Shown in pieces: positions 17,600-28,261 of a stretch of 64,000 bases of DNA (the stretch's first letter is position 1; the number at the start of each line of letters is the position of its first letter). Source of the stretch: Gottfriedia sp049568075. Its GTDB lineage: Bacteria > Bacillota > Bacilli > Bacillales > Bacillaceae_G. The DNA lies in assembly GCA_049568075.1 (NCBI GenBank), contig CP144911.1. One strand, given 5' to 3'. The position numbers and the translations under genes were made by a program. The notes beneath the pieces were generated by a model that saw only the letters and a program-made list of their open reading frames with translations, was not told the origin of the DNA and did no database searches.

Positions 17600-19795
17600 T
17601 TAGTGGAAAATACGTCTCACAGAGTAAATGTCTGGAATTTGTTTAACCTTATCCACTACTTTTTGCAGGTGGTTTATATTACGAATAGATAAACTCATTG
17701 TAATAGTTGCCATTTTATTTCGATCATTTTTTCCTGTTACTGAAGAGATATTAGTTTTTGTTTCATTTACTACTGAAAGAACTTCATTTAAAAGACCACG
17801 ACGATCGTAACCGAAAATTTCTATATCGACGTTATAATCACGTTCAAATGTAGGGCTTTCTTCCCAATCAACTTCAATAAAACGATCTTCTTCACTATCA
17901 TTTAACATGTTTACACAATCGCTTCTATGAACTGAGATTCCTCTACCTTTTGTGATATATCCAACAATATCATCACCAGGAACAGGATTACAGCATTTTG
18001 ATAAACGGATTAATAAATTATCTACACCTTTTACAGAAATACCAGCATCTTTACGACGTGATGGAGCTTTTTTAAGATCCGAAGAAAGTTCTTTTAATCG
18101 GTCTTCTAGCTCAATTTCAGTACGTTTACGGAATTTATCTGTTAAACGGTGAGCAATCTGTGTTGCAGTAATTCCATTGTATCCAACGGCTGCATACATA
18201 TCTTCTGCATTAGAGAAATTAAATTTCTCTGCGACGCGTTTTAAATTTTCAGACGTTAATACTTCTTTTAAATCACATTCTAGAGCTTTAATTTCTTTTT
18301 CAACTAATTCCTTGCCTTTTTCAACATTCTCTTCTCTTCTTTGCTTTTTAAAATATTGACGTATTTTATTTTTAGCATGTGAAGACTGAGCGACCTTTAA
18401 CCAGTCTTGGCTAGGTCCATACGAATGCTTCGATGTCATAATCTCAACGATATCACCGGTTTTAAGTTTGTAATCAAGGGGTACCATTTTCCCATTTACT
18501 TTTGAACCAATTGTTTTATTTCCGATTTCAGAGTGAATTCGGTAAGCAAAATCGATTGGAACAGATCCTAGTGGTAATTCAAAAACATCACCTTTTGGAG
18601 TAAATACAAAAACCATATCAGAGAATAAATCCATTTTTACTGATTCCATGAACTCCTCTGCATTTGTAGAATTATCTTGCCATTCGATAATTTCACGGAA
18701 CCAACTTAATTTATTTTCTAACGTTTTTTGTGAAGGAAGATTTGCATTTTCATCTTTGTATGCCCAGTGTGCTGCAACACCATATTCAGCAATTTGGTGC
18801 ATTTCTTGTGTACGAATTTGTACTTCTAATGGCTCACCTTTTGGACCGATTACAGTCGTATGAAGTGATTGATATAGATTTGCCTTAGGCATTGCAATAT
18901 AATCTTTAAAACGGCCTGGCATTGGTTTCCAGCATGTATGAATAACGCCTAAAACAGCGTAGCAATCTTTAATACTATTAACAATCACACGTACGGCTAA
19001 TAAGTCATAGATCTCGTTAAATTGTTTATTCTGCTTAGCCATTTTATGATAAATGCTATAAATATGCTTAGGTCGTCCAGAAATTTCTGTTTTTATTTCC
19101 ACATCCTCAAGTTGAGATGAGATTTCGTTTATAACCTCTTCTAAATATTGCTCGCGCTCTGCTCTTTTTCGCTTCATTAAGTTAACGATTCGATAGTATT
19201 GTTGTGGATTTAAATAGCGTAATGCCGTATCTTCAAGCTCCCACTTTACTTTACTAATCCCTAGTCGATGAGCTAGCGGTGCAAATATTTCTAACGTTTC
19301 ATTCGCAATTCGCATACGTTTTTCTTGAGGTAAGTGTTTTAACGTTCTCATATTGTGAAGGCGATCGGCTAATTTAATTAATATTACTCTCAAGTCCTGT
19401 GCCATCGCTACAAACATTTTGCGATGATTTTCAGCTTGCTGTTCTTCCTTCGATTTAAACTTGATTTTACCTAACTTTGTTACACCATCTACAAGCATAG
19501 ATACTTCTTTGCCAAATTGGTTCTCTAAGTCCTCTTTAGATACTTCAGTATCCTCTACTACATCATGAAGAAAACCAGCACTAATGGTTGTAGCATCCAT
19601 CTCCAAGCCAACAAGGATACCTGCTACTTGAACCGGGTGTATAATATATGGTTCACCTGACTTACGAAATTGCTCACTATGTGCGTCACGAGCATATTCA
19701 TAAGCACGTTTAATAAACGCCACATCATCTTCTTTTAAATAATGGGTCGCTTGCTCTAAAACCTGTTCTGCTGTCAAAACTTGCTCAGTAGCCAT
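17600..19795 (-). CDS. relA: Bifunctional (p)ppGpp synthetase/hydrolase Rel
   Basis: Makes ppGpp from ATP and GTP/GDP on stalled ribosomes and hydrolyses it otherwise. 731 residues. An intact HD hydrolase domain is visible (H53; H77-D78 in LHDVVEDT), then the synthetase domain (about 230-350, with LYQSLHTTVIG), the TGS domain near 395-455 and a C-terminal ACT domain (about 655-731). It is therefore the long Rel type, not a small alarmone synthetase. Cotranscribed with dtd. A promoter lies 29 bases upstream. Confidence 0.97.
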   Translation of the reverse strand: MATEQVLTAEQVLEQATHYLKEDDVAFIKRAYEYARDAHSEQFRKSGEPYIIHPVQVAGILVGLEMDATTISAGFLHDVVEDTEVSKEDLENQFGKEVSMLVDGVTKLGKIKFKSKEEQQAENHRKMFVAMAQDLRVILIKLADRLHNMRTLKHLPQEKRMRIANETLEIFAPLAHRLGISKVKWELEDTALRYLNPQQYYRIVNLMKRKRAEREQYLEEVINEISSQLEDVEIKTEISGRPKHIYSIYHKMAKQNKQFNEIYDLLAVRVIVNSIKDCYAVLGVIHTCWKPMPGRFKDYIAMPKANLYQSLHTTVIGPKGEPLEVQIRTQEMHQIAEYGVAAHWAYKDENANLPSQKTLENKLSWFREIIEWQDNSTNAEEFMESVKMDLFSDMVFVFTPKGDVFELPLGSVPIDFAYRIHSEIGNKTIGSKVNGKMVPLDYKLKTGDIVEIMTSKHSYGPSQDWLKVAQSSHAKNKIRQYFKKQRREENVEKGKELVEKEIKALECDLKEVLTSENLKRVAEKFNFSNAEDMYAAVGYNGITATQIAHRLTDKFRKRTEIELEDRLKELSSDLKKAPSRRKDAGISVKGVDNLLIRLSKCCNPVPGDDIVGYITKGRGISVHRSDCVNMLNDSEEDRFIEVDWEESPTFERDYNVDIEIFGYDRRGLLNEVLSVVNETKTNISSVTGKNDRNKMATITMSLSIRNINHLQKVVDKVKQIPDIYSVRRIFH

Positions 19796-19823
19796 CTAAT
19801 CACCTTAAATCATTATTTCTTCT

Positions 19824-19852
19824 ATTATCATGAAAATTTCGTTTTTTGTAAA
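19824..19852 (-). promoter_or_regulatory. Candidate sigma-A promoter of relA
   Basis: TTTACA (19847-19852), 17 bases, GATAAT (19824-19829) on the minus strand, between the apt terminator and the relA start. Confidence 0.65.
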
Positions 19853-19894
19853 GCAGGAGTCGTCAAATTTCATTTTTTTTTGCAGATCTTTGAT

Positions 19895-19925
19895 AGAAAA
19901 AGAGCACTCTGATTAATCAGAGTAC
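19895..19925 (-). terminator. Terminator after apt
   Basis: ACTCTGATTAATCAGAGT is a perfect inverted repeat (19906-19923) followed on the minus strand by GCTCTTTTTCT. Confidence 0.88.
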
Positions 19926-19957
19926 CCTATTTGAATAACAATATCATATGTTAAAAA

Positions 19958-20470
19958 TTAATATGTCATTAGTGTAAATATATCATAGCCTTCTAATTTT
20001 TTACGACCTTCTAAGTAAGAAAGCTCAATTAAGAAAGCAATTCCTACTACAATTCCACCTAATTCTTCAACTAGTTTGATTGTAGCTTCAATCGTACCAC
20101 CAGTAGCTAATAAATCATCAGTGATCAGAATACGTTGACCTGGTTTAATAGCATCTTTATGCATTGTTAACGTATTTGTACCATATTCTAAATCGTAATT
20201 GTAGCTAATAACTTCACGAGGTAATTTACCTGGTTTACGAACAGGTGCAAAACCAATTTCTAAAGCATAAGAAATTGGACAACCAACGATAAATCCACGA
20301 GCTTCTGGTCCAACTACTAAATCAACATCTTTTTCTTTCGCATAAGCTACAATTTGATCAGTTGCTTCTTTATAAGCTTTTCCATCATTCATTAATGATG
20401 AAATATCTTTAAACTGTACGCCTTCTTTTGGCCAGTCCGGTACGATCGTTATATAATCTTTTAAATTCAT
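19958..20470 (-). CDS. apt: Adenine phosphoribosyltransferase
   Basis: Salvages adenine to AMP with PRPP. 170 residues. The PRPP-binding motif RILITDDLLATGGT is near residue 112-125, and the N-terminal IPDWPKEGVQFKDIS-like start (here VPDWPKEGVQFKDI) is typical. Its ATG overlaps the recJ stop codon by one base (TAATG), so the genes are translationally coupled. Confidence 0.97.
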   Translation of the reverse strand: MNLKDYITIVPDWPKEGVQFKDISSLMNDGKAYKEATDQIVAYAKEKDVDLVVGPEARGFIVGCPISYALEIGFAPVRKPGKLPREVISYNYDLEYGTNTLTMHKDAIKPGQRILITDDLLATGGTIEATIKLVEELGGIVVGIAFLIELSYLEGRKKLEGYDIFTLMTY

Positions 20471-22821
20471 TAAATAAGTGCCTCCCCATTTTCGGAAAAA
20501 TGACTTTTCATATTTTGAAAAAATGTAGTTAATTCATCACATTTTGAGTACAGAAACAAACGTTCTAGTTCAATACTAGCTAATTTTTTTGCATACGTAT
20601 TAGATAAAGAGAGATCTTTCTTCTCAGTTTGTGGCAACAAACGAATTTTTCCATCCTCTATTGTAACAAATTCTAAATCAAAAAACACCTTTGTCATAAA
20701 ATCGACTTGTTCTTTTTTCCATCCCATCTTACGACATAATGCCACTTCATACATGTTCATGTCAAATGGATTGGTATTTGCTAAGATTGAATAGAATTTT
20801 TTAAAACTTTCTCTACTCGGAATTGGTGAGAAGAAATGTAATTCTTCTTGATTAAAAATTAAGTAGATCCGTTCTGATAAACCATTTCGAAAAACTTCTT
20901 TCAAATTATTTTCAGAACTAGGTAAATCAAGTAGGATTACATAATTATTTTGTATATTAATATCTAAGTTTAATACATCTTCGTATGCAACAAACGTAGA
21001 AATAGGATATTTAGTCTTTAAATTTTCATATTCATTTGATGATTGATGTAAAAATATGAATTTTTCTTCGGTATGAGGTAAAGTTAATCGATGTGGCTCT
21101 TGACCTCTTAAGTCAAATAACTGCCAATGATTTACTTTAATATCATGAATCATTAACTGTGGCTTTCGTTTACCATTCCATTCGTTAATAGAAGCCATTC
21201 CTAAGCAGGATATTTTTGATCCAGTTGCAATTTCATTAGCAACATGTCCAAATCCAAACCCTACAGCATCAAGGAATGTAACATCATCTTTTAGTTGTAC
21301 TTTAAGATGTGCACCTTCATTACCGATTTGTTTAATATTTAGAGCATCAACCTCGTTTATTTCTAATACAGGTTTTGGATTATGCATACCAAAAGGTGCC
21401 AGCATATTTAATTCATTAATAAATGAAATTGAAACTTCACTAGCCTGACATTTTAAATCGACTTCTTTTAATGGGATAAAATCTTCATCTGTCATAATTT
21501 GATCTGCATATTCATTTAAACGATGTCTTAATAGCTCGACATCTTCAATTGCCAATGTCATACCAGCAGCAAGTGTATGCCCTCCAAAATGAGGTAAAAT
21601 ATCTTTACATTTTGTTAAGTTTTCAAATAGAGAAAACCCTTCAATGCTTCTTGCTGAACCTTTTGCTATTCCTTTTTCATGATCAATACTTAGAACAATT
21701 ACTGGTTTGTAAAACCGATCAACTAATTTCGAAGCAACGATTCCAACTACCCCTGCATTCCAACCTTCTTTTGCGACAATAATTACTTTATTTGAACAAG
21801 ATGAATCAAGTTCGTTAACTTGCTTAATTGCCTCTTCTGTCATACGTGAAACTAATTCTTGTCGTTCCTTATTTAGAATTTCAATTTGCTCTGCTCTTTT
21901 TTTAGCAAGTGCTCGATCATTTTCTAAAACTAAGTCTACTGCAGGCTTAGCATCACCGAGTCTACCAACTGCGTTAATTCTAGGACCAATTGCAAATCCA
22001 ATTGTTTCTTCCGTAATTGAATCTGTTGTAGTTCCACTAATCTCTAAAAGAGCTCTTAGTCCTTCACGTTGAGTTTGCTTCAGTTGCCTTACACCTTTTT
22101 TTACGATTAAACGATTTTCATCAACTAAAGGTACTAAATCAGCAACCGTCCCAATCGAAACTAGTTCCAAATATTCCTCTGGCTCCCTACCTAATAATGC
22201 GGAAGCGAATTTAAACACCACTCCTACACCCGCTAATTCTTTAAAAGGATAGCTAGGACTTAGCTTTGGATGAATGATTGCAATAGCATTTGGTAATTCC
22301 TCTGGTGGTTCATGATGATCCGTAATAATTACGTCCATACCTAGTTCATTTGCAAAATTAACTTCCTCAGCTGCTGAAATACCTGTATCTACAGTAATGA
22401 TTAATGAATAACCTTGTTCGTTCGCCCATTTAAATGCATTCTTATTTGGACCATACCCTTCAGTAAAACGGTTAGGTATATAAAAATCTACTTTTGCTTC
22501 TAGTTCGATTAATGTTAAATACAATACTGAAGTACTGCTAACTCCATCTGCATCATAATCGCCAAAAATTAATATTTTTTCATTTTCTTCAATCGCTTGA
22601 AATACTCTGTCAATTGCAATATCCATACCCTCTAATAAAAACGGGTCATGAAAGCTCATTTGATCTTCATATAAAAACTTACTTGCTGCATCTACTGTAT
22701 TAAATCCACGAGTAACAAGTAGTTTAGCTAATAGAGGGGAAATCTGTAATTCTTTACTTAATAATTGCTCTTCTTGGTGATTCGATAATTTCGGTTTCCA
22801 ACGTGCTTTTGACTTTAACAA
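20470..22821 (-). CDS. recJ: Single-stranded-DNA exonuclease RecJ
   Basis: 5'-3' single-strand exonuclease of the DHH superfamily used in recombination and repair. 783 residues, with the Bacillus-type C-terminal extension. Motif I DYDADGVSS is near residue 80 and the DHH motif TDHHEPP near 155; GGHTLAAGMTL marks the DHHA1 domain. The TTG start was chosen because AGGGG lies 8 bases before it and because it gives MLKSKARW, like other RecJ N-termini. Lies between the CDF exporter gene and apt. Confidence 0.95.
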   Translation of the reverse strand: MLKSKARWKPKLSNHQEEQLLSKELQISPLLAKLLVTRGFNTVDAASKFLYEDQMSFHDPFLLEGMDIAIDRVFQAIEENEKILIFGDYDADGVSSTSVLYLTLIELEAKVDFYIPNRFTEGYGPNKNAFKWANEQGYSLIITVDTGISAAEEVNFANELGMDVIITDHHEPPEELPNAIAIIHPKLSPSYPFKELAGVGVVFKFASALLGREPEEYLELVSIGTVADLVPLVDENRLIVKKGVRQLKQTQREGLRALLEISGTTTDSITEETIGFAIGPRINAVGRLGDAKPAVDLVLENDRALAKKRAEQIEILNKERQELVSRMTEEAIKQVNELDSSCSNKVIIVAKEGWNAGVVGIVASKLVDRFYKPVIVLSIDHEKGIAKGSARSIEGFSLFENLTKCKDILPHFGGHTLAAGMTLAIEDVELLRHRLNEYADQIMTDEDFIPLKEVDLKCQASEVSISFINELNMLAPFGMHNPKPVLEINEVDALNIKQIGNEGAHLKVQLKDDVTFLDAVGFGFGHVANEIATGSKISCLGMASINEWNGKRKPQLMIHDIKVNHWQLFDLRGQEPHRLTLPHTEEKFIFLHQSSNEYENLKTKYPISTFVAYEDVLNLDINIQNNYVILLDLPSSENNLKEVFRNGLSERIYLIFNQEELHFFSPIPSRESFKKFYSILANTNPFDMNMYEVALCRKMGWKKEQVDFMTKVFFDLEFVTIEDGKIRLLPQTEKKDLSLSNTYAKKLASIELERLFLYSKCDELTTFFQNMKSHFSENGEALI

Positions 22822-22860
22822 TACTCTCACCCCTAACTGTACTATTATACTAAAGTAAAC

Positions 22861-23772
22861 TTATTGGATGAAAGAGTTATTTTTATCATTATATGGATTA
22901 ATATGGACAAAAACATTTTCCACATCTTTTTGTTCCATCAACTTTGCTTTAACATTTTTACCAATCTTATGTCCTTCTTCAACCGTTATATATGGATCTA
23001 CTGAGACTTTCAAATCGATTATGACGTAATAGCCATGTTCCCTTGCATAGAGAGAATTTATCTCTTTAACACCTTCTACGTTTTTAACGATTTCTTTATA
23101 TGGTTCAATATCTTCTTCATGAAGGACATGATCCATTGTTGTATGTATTGATTCTGCTCCTATATCCCAAGCCATTTTTAAAATCATAATTGCTACAATA
23201 AGCCCAGCCGCAGGGTCTGCATATAAAAGTACTGGCATATTAAATTTAGTACCTAAAATTGCAATTCCAATACCAACCATAGCTGCAGCAGATGAGTATA
23301 CATCAGAGCGATGTTCATATGCATTAGCGATGATTGCGTCACTATTTAACCTTTTCCCTAAAGCATATTTATAGCGAAACATCCATTCTTTTAAAAATAT
23401 AGATATAAAAGCTGCTAATAAAGCGATTAACTCTGGTGGATGAACTGGTTTAAAAAACGCGGTTATAGAGGATTTAGTTATTTCAATTCCAACGATAAAT
23501 AAAAGTACGGCAACAATAATTGCAGCGATTGATTCAGCTTTACCATGTCCATAAGGATGATCCTCGTCTGGAGGCATTTTCGCAGCTCTTAAACCAAATA
23601 AAACCGCTATTGAACCGACCACATCTGACGCAGAATGTACTGCATCGGCCATTAACGCTTTACTATTTCCAATATATCCGATAACTGCTTTAACAATTGC
23701 TAGAAGTAAATTTCCATATATTCCGATATAAGCCCCTTTCCTGGCTTCCTTATAACGCTCTTCCTGTTCCAT
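22861..23772 (-). CDS. Cation diffusion facilitator family metal exporter
   Basis: 303 residues: six membrane helices and a cytoplasmic C-terminal ferredoxin-like domain. The metal-site motifs are DAVHSASD in helix II (about residues 43-50) and NAYEHRSDVYSS in helix V. The pattern with DEDHPYGHGKAE between helices fits the Mn/Zn/Fe-type CDF proteins; substrate cannot be fixed. B. subtilis has a different gene between secDF and recJ. 39 bases before recJ without a terminator, so probably cotranscribed. Confidence 0.9.
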   Translation of the reverse strand: MEQEERYKEARKGAYIGIYGNLLLAIVKAVIGYIGNSKALMADAVHSASDVVGSIAVLFGLRAAKMPPDEDHPYGHGKAESIAAIIVAVLLFIVGIEITKSSITAFFKPVHPPELIALLAAFISIFLKEWMFRYKYALGKRLNSDAIIANAYEHRSDVYSSAAAMVGIGIAILGTKFNMPVLLYADPAAGLIVAIMILKMAWDIGAESIHTTMDHVLHEEDIEPYKEIVKNVEGVKEINSLYAREHGYYVIIDLKVSVDPYITVEEGHKIGKNVKAKLMEQKDVENVFVHINPYNDKNNSFIQ

Positions 23773-23867
23773 ATACTTTACCTACTTCCCTTTTTCTAAC
23801 TCTAAAAAACACACTTATCATTATTAACACATTATATTAGTATCTTCAAATCATAATGAATTTAATA

Positions 23868-23905
23868 CAAAAAAGAGTATAAGCAATAGCCTATACTCTT
23901 TTTTG
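23868..23905 (-). terminator. Terminator after secDF
   Basis: A 13-bp stem of AAAAGAGTATA type (23869-23881 with 23892-23904) with T-runs on both sides; it closes the secDF transcript. Confidence 0.9.
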
Positions 23906-23906
23906 T

Positions 23907-26144
23907 TTATTTAGCTTCTTCAACATCAATTACTTGGTTTTTATCAAGTTGGCGACCTTTAATAAATAACCAAATTTGTGAAGCGATAAAGATTGAAGAA
24001 TATGTTCCAACAACTAAACCGATTAATAATGCAAGTGAGAAGTTAAGAATTGCATGACTTCCGAATAAAAGCAATGCAAGTACTGCTAATAGTACAGTAA
24101 GAACTGTTTTAACAGATCGGCCTAAAGTTTGACGAATTGATTCGTTTACGACTTGTTTCAATTCTTCTCTAGAACGAATTTTCTTCTTAAGCTTCATATT
24201 TTCACGAACTCGGTCAAATGTAACGATCGAGTCATTAATCGAATAACCAACAATCGTTAGAACCGCTGCGATGAAAGTGATATCTACTTCTAATCTAAAA
24301 ATACTAAATACTACAACAATGAAGAATGCATCATGTAGTAGGGCAATTACTGAAGCAATTGCATATGAGAATTGGAAACGTAATGATACATAGAGAATAA
24401 TACCTGCTGATGCGATAATTAATGCTTTAATAGCATTAGCTGCTAATTCTCTACCAACAACTGGATCAACAGTACTTACGTTTGGTTCTACCCCAAATTT
24501 AGCTGTAAAATCCTTTTTCAAATCATTAATCTGATTTTTTGTTAATACACCTTTAAATACGATTGAACCTGTTTTTGCATCATTTGTAGAAACAGTAATA
24601 CTTTCAGGCTTCAAGTTCATTTTTGAAATTTCATCATTAACAACTTGTTTTGTAACAGCTGATTTTGATTCAAATGTTACACGTGTACCACTTGCAAAAT
24701 CAATTCCTAAATTTAATCGGAAAATAGAAAGTAGAATAACCCCAACTACTAATGTAACAATTGAAAAATAAACAAATTTTCGACCAACGCTTACAAAATC
24801 AACTTTATCATATTTTGTAGGAGGGTGCGCTAAGTTATGATTTAAACCAAGAATTTCACTTTGTTTAATACCAAACCATGTCTTCTTATTATTTAAGTAA
24901 CGACTTTGAACTAATAAAGAAAGTAATAAACGAGTACCGAATACTGCAGTTAAAAAGCTTACTAAAATACTAACAATTAAACTTGTTGCAAATCCTTTTA
25001 CTGAGCTTGTACCGAATGAGAACAAAACTACAGCAGCAAGTAAAGTTGTAATATTAGCATCAAAAATCGTTCCAAATGAACGCTGATTACCTGCACGATA
25101 CGCTGACGCAACTGATTTTCCTAGTTTAAGTTCGTCCTTCAATCTCTCAAAAGTGATAATATTGTTATCAACCGCAATACCAACACCAAGTATTAATGCC
25201 GCAATACCTGGAAGTGTTAATACCGCATTCATGCCGTCAAATACAAGTAATGTTACATAAGTATAAGCCATTAACATGATGCTTGCGATTAAACCTGGTA
25301 AGCGATAGAAATAAAGCATAAATAAGAAAATAACTGATACACCAATAATTCCAGCAAAAATTGTTTCATGTAGAGCATCTGTACCAAATTTTGCACCGAT
25401 TGATGTTGAATACATTTCTTCAAGGTGTACTGGAAGAGCCCCTGCATTTAATAAATCTGAAAGTTCTTTTGCACTTTCAACTGTGAAAGTAGAACCAACA
25501 ATGGAAAGTGTATCGTCGGTAAATACTTGGTTTACACTAGCTGCAGATAAGAATTTAGGCTTTGCTTTTGCAGATTCCTTTTTGAAAGAGTCTTCTCCTT
25601 CTTTGAAATCTAACCAAATAACCATCATATTATTTGGAGCACCCATTTTTAACACTTTACTTGTAACATCTTTAACCTTAGAAGCATCCTTAAATGTGAT
25701 TGATACACTTGGTTTACCCATTTGGTCAAATGTTTGCTTTGAAGCGCCTTCTTTTAAATCCGCTCCAGTCATTAGAACCTTATCATTTACGTCACGAATT
25801 GTTAAGTTCGCTTCCGTAGAAAGAATATCACGTGCTTTAGCTTGATCTTTTACACCAGCTAATTGTACACGAATACGATCTTTCCCTTCGATTTGAATGT
25901 TTGGTTCACTTACTCCTAATACGTTTACACGTTTTTCAAGAGCTTTTGCTGTACTTACTAAAACATTTTTGTTAATTTTATCGCCTTTCTTAATCGGCTT
26001 AACTTTGTAAAGCACCTCAAACCCGCCCTGTAAATCCAGACCAAGTTTAATATTTTTCGCGGTACCAAATACAGTTGTGCCAATTACTGCTGCTAACACA
26101 GCAATAATTAAGAAGAAGGCAACAATCCTGTTACGCTTCACCAT
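23907..26144 (-). CDS. secDF: Protein translocase subunit SecDF (fused)
   Basis: Uses the proton gradient to pull proteins through SecYEG. 745 residues in the fused form usual for Bacillus: SecD half (to about 430) and SecF half, each with six membrane helices and a large outside P1-type domain. Signatures LGLDLQGGFEVLY near the N-terminus, GVGIAVDNNIITFERLKDE and GYSINDSIVTFDRVRENMK near the helix 4-5 regions are intact. GAGGAGG lies 11 bases before the ATG. YajC, its partner, is encoded at 30.4 kb. Confidence 0.97.
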   Translation of the reverse strand: MVKRNRIVAFFLIIAVLAAVIGTTVFGTAKNIKLGLDLQGGFEVLYKVKPIKKGDKINKNVLVSTAKALEKRVNVLGVSEPNIQIEGKDRIRVQLAGVKDQAKARDILSTEANLTIRDVNDKVLMTGADLKEGASKQTFDQMGKPSVSITFKDASKVKDVTSKVLKMGAPNNMMVIWLDFKEGEDSFKKESAKAKPKFLSAASVNQVFTDDTLSIVGSTFTVESAKELSDLLNAGALPVHLEEMYSTSIGAKFGTDALHETIFAGIIGVSVIFLFMLYFYRLPGLIASIMLMAYTYVTLLVFDGMNAVLTLPGIAALILGVGIAVDNNIITFERLKDELKLGKSVASAYRAGNQRSFGTIFDANITTLLAAVVLFSFGTSSVKGFATSLIVSILVSFLTAVFGTRLLLSLLVQSRYLNNKKTWFGIKQSEILGLNHNLAHPPTKYDKVDFVSVGRKFVYFSIVTLVVGVILLSIFRLNLGIDFASGTRVTFESKSAVTKQVVNDEISKMNLKPESITVSTNDAKTGSIVFKGVLTKNQINDLKKDFTAKFGVEPNVSTVDPVVGRELAANAIKALIIASAGIILYVSLRFQFSYAIASVIALLHDAFFIVVVFSIFRLEVDITFIAAVLTIVGYSINDSIVTFDRVRENMKLKKKIRSREELKQVVNESIRQTLGRSVKTVLTVLLAVLALLLFGSHAILNFSLALLIGLVVGTYSSIFIASQIWLFIKGRQLDKNQVIDVEEAK

Positions 26145-26246
26145 GTTGTGAATTTCCTCCTCTAACTAGTTCAAGTTCTAGTACGAAAATGGTATGTTTT
26201 CATTCTTATATTATACAAATGCAATTTTTTTATTGTCAATTAATGG

Positions 26247-26525
26247 TTAAACTGACTCCCCAAACTGCCAAGTAGGTGATTTAAATGCTTCGATTCGAAT
26301 ATAATTCATATAATCGTTTACAGTTAATGAGAGTATGTCTTCTACCAGTTGAAAAAGCTTTGGTTCATCCTCTTTCTTTCGCCATATAGTTCTTTCGAGG
26401 CATTCCCATAAGTCATCCTCACTGACAGTATCGAATCCAAGCATTCTAAATTCATCCAGTTTACTTTCAATTACTACCTGTAGCTGTGGTTTAAATTCTG
26501 CAGCTTGTTGATGAAAAGTCGACAT
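26247..26525 (-). CDS. comN: Post-transcriptional regulator ComN
   Basis: 92 residues; the central VSEDDLWECLERTIWRKK and VNDYMNYIRIEA segments mark the Post_transc_reg family (B. subtilis YrzD/ComN), which influences comE mRNA and binds DivIVA. AGGAGGGA precedes the ATG. It occupies the conserved position between secDF and spoVB. The role is transferred from B. subtilis. Confidence 0.88.
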   Translation of the reverse strand: MSTFHQQAAEFKPQLQVVIESKLDEFRMLGFDTVSEDDLWECLERTIWRKKEDEPKLFQLVEDILSLTVNDYMNYIRIEAFKSPTWQFGESV

Positions 26526-26607
26526 ACTCTTCCCTCCTAATTTTCTGTATTTTTAGAAAAATGATTTTAGACCTTCACATTCATTTCCTAGATGTTGAAC
26601 TAACTTG

Positions 26608-26637
26608 TCATGCTTGCCTACATTTCTAGCATATATA
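26608..26637 (+). promoter_or_regulatory. Candidate sigma-E promoter of spoVB
   Basis: TCATGCT (26608-26614), 15 bases, CATATATA (26630-26637), close to the sigma-E pattern, 44 bases before the spoVB ATG. spoVB is sigma-E dependent in B. subtilis. Confidence 0.5.
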
Positions 26638-26681
26638 TAATTGTAAATCATTCTAGGCTGTTTGAGAAGGTGGTAAAAGTA

Positions 26682-28238
26682 ATGACAAAGCAAACGTTTT
26701 TAAGAGGAACGTTTTTTTTACTTATTGCAGGGCTCATCACAAGAATATTAGGATTTTTTAATCGTATTGTTGTAGCAAGAATTATGGGTGAAGAAGGCGT
26801 AGGATTATTTATGATGGCAGTACCAACACTATTTTTGGTCATGACGCTAACACAGCTCGGCCTACCAATTGCCATCTCAAAATTAATTGCAGAAGCAGTT
26901 GCTCAAAATAGACATGATCGGATAAAAAAGATTTTAGCTGTTTCAATGTCAATAACTGGCATTTTAAGTATTATTTTTACTACTGCAATGATCTTTTTAT
27001 CCCCTTTCATCGCTAAAAACTTATTAACGGATGCAAGGACTATGTACCCATTAATTGCCATCGCTCCAGTTGTTCCAATTATCGCAATCTCATCAGTTTT
27101 ACGCGGATATTTTCAAGGCGTACAGAATATGCGCCCTTCTTCCTTTTCCCAAGTTATTGAACAAGTTGTTCGTATTGTACTAGTTGCAGTTTGTACTAAA
27201 ACTTTTTTACCATATGGAGTTGAATTTGCCGCTAGTGGCGCCATTATCTCTTCTGTATTAGGAGAATTAGCTTCGTTAATTTATATGCTTTATGTTTTTA
27301 AGAAAGAAAAAAATGCAAAGTTCATTTCTGGATTTAAGAACAATATTAAAGATGGAAGAAAAACGCTTAGCGATCTATTAAGTATTGCATTACCAACAAC
27401 TGGAAGTCGTTTAATTGGTTCAATATCAATGTTTTTAGAACCAATCGTTGTCTCACAAAGTTTAGCAATTGCAGGGGTAACTGCAGCTGTTGCAACAAAA
27501 CAATATGGATTACTTGCAGGATACGCTTTACCACTTTTACTTTTACCAGCGTTTATTACTTATGCACTATCTACTGCACTTGTGCCAGCGATTAGTGAAG
27601 CAATGGCCAAAAAAGATCGTGTAACTGTTGAAAGAAGATTGCAACAAGCACTACGCTACTCAATGATTGCTGGTGGTTGGTCTGTTGTCATTTTATACGT
27701 CTTTGCTTCACCGATTTTAACACTAATGTACAAAAGTGACCAAGCTACGAATTTTATATTACTTTTAGCACCATGCTTTATTTTTTACTATTTCCAAGGA
27801 CCACTACAAGCTGTATTGCAGGCACTTAATCTTGCAAATTCAGCTATGATAAATAGCTTTGTCGGTTCAGTCGTTAAAATCGCTAGTATTTTATTACTAG
27901 CTACAAATCCAAAGTTCGGTATTAACGGTGTTGCCTTAGCTATGAATATTAGCATTGTAACAATAACAGTTCTTCACTATTTCACTGTATTAAAGGCCAT
28001 CAACTTCTCAATTTTTGTTAAGGATTATGTTTATTGTCTAATCATTTTAGGAATTTGTATTTATGTCGGAAAATTCATCAAAGAATATGTAGTTTTTTCA
28101 CCTTCATTATTAGTACAAACCTTAGTGAGTATTTCTGTTGTTACATTAATGTATATCTTATTAATTTTATTATTTAACCTAGTTAAGAAAGATGAGATCA
28201 TCCGAATCCCATTCTTTAAAAAGCTAATTACAAGATAA
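26682..28238 (+). CDS. spoVB: Stage V sporulation protein B (MurJ-like flippase)
   Basis: Polysaccharide/lipid II flippase of the MOP superfamily required for spore cortex synthesis in the mother cell membrane. 518 residues, the same as in B. subtilis, with about 14 membrane helices. Begins MTKQTFLRGTFFLLIAGL; the signature NRIVVARIMGEEGVGLFMMA follows. The frame stays open 24 codons upstream, but only the chosen ATG has a GAAGGTGG site and leaves room for the sigma-E promoter. Its terminator is interrupted by a repeat element. Confidence 0.96.
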   Translation: MTKQTFLRGTFFLLIAGLITRILGFFNRIVVARIMGEEGVGLFMMAVPTLFLVMTLTQLGLPIAISKLIAEAVAQNRHDRIKKILAVSMSITGILSIIFTTAMIFLSPFIAKNLLTDARTMYPLIAIAPVVPIIAISSVLRGYFQGVQNMRPSSFSQVIEQVVRIVLVAVCTKTFLPYGVEFAASGAIISSVLGELASLIYMLYVFKKEKNAKFISGFKNNIKDGRKTLSDLLSIALPTTGSRLIGSISMFLEPIVVSQSLAIAGVTAAVATKQYGLLAGYALPLLLLPAFITYALSTALVPAISEAMAKKDRVTVERRLQQALRYSMIAGGWSVVILYVFASPILTLMYKSDQATNFILLLAPCFIFYYFQGPLQAVLQALNLANSAMINSFVGSVVKIASILLLATNPKFGINGVALAMNISIVTITVLHYFTVLKAINFSIFVKDYVYCLIILGICIYVGKFIKEYVVFSPSLLVQTLVSISVVTLMYILLILLFNLVKKDEIIRIPFFKKLITR

Positions 28239-28261
28239 TTGACAATAGAATAGACAAAACA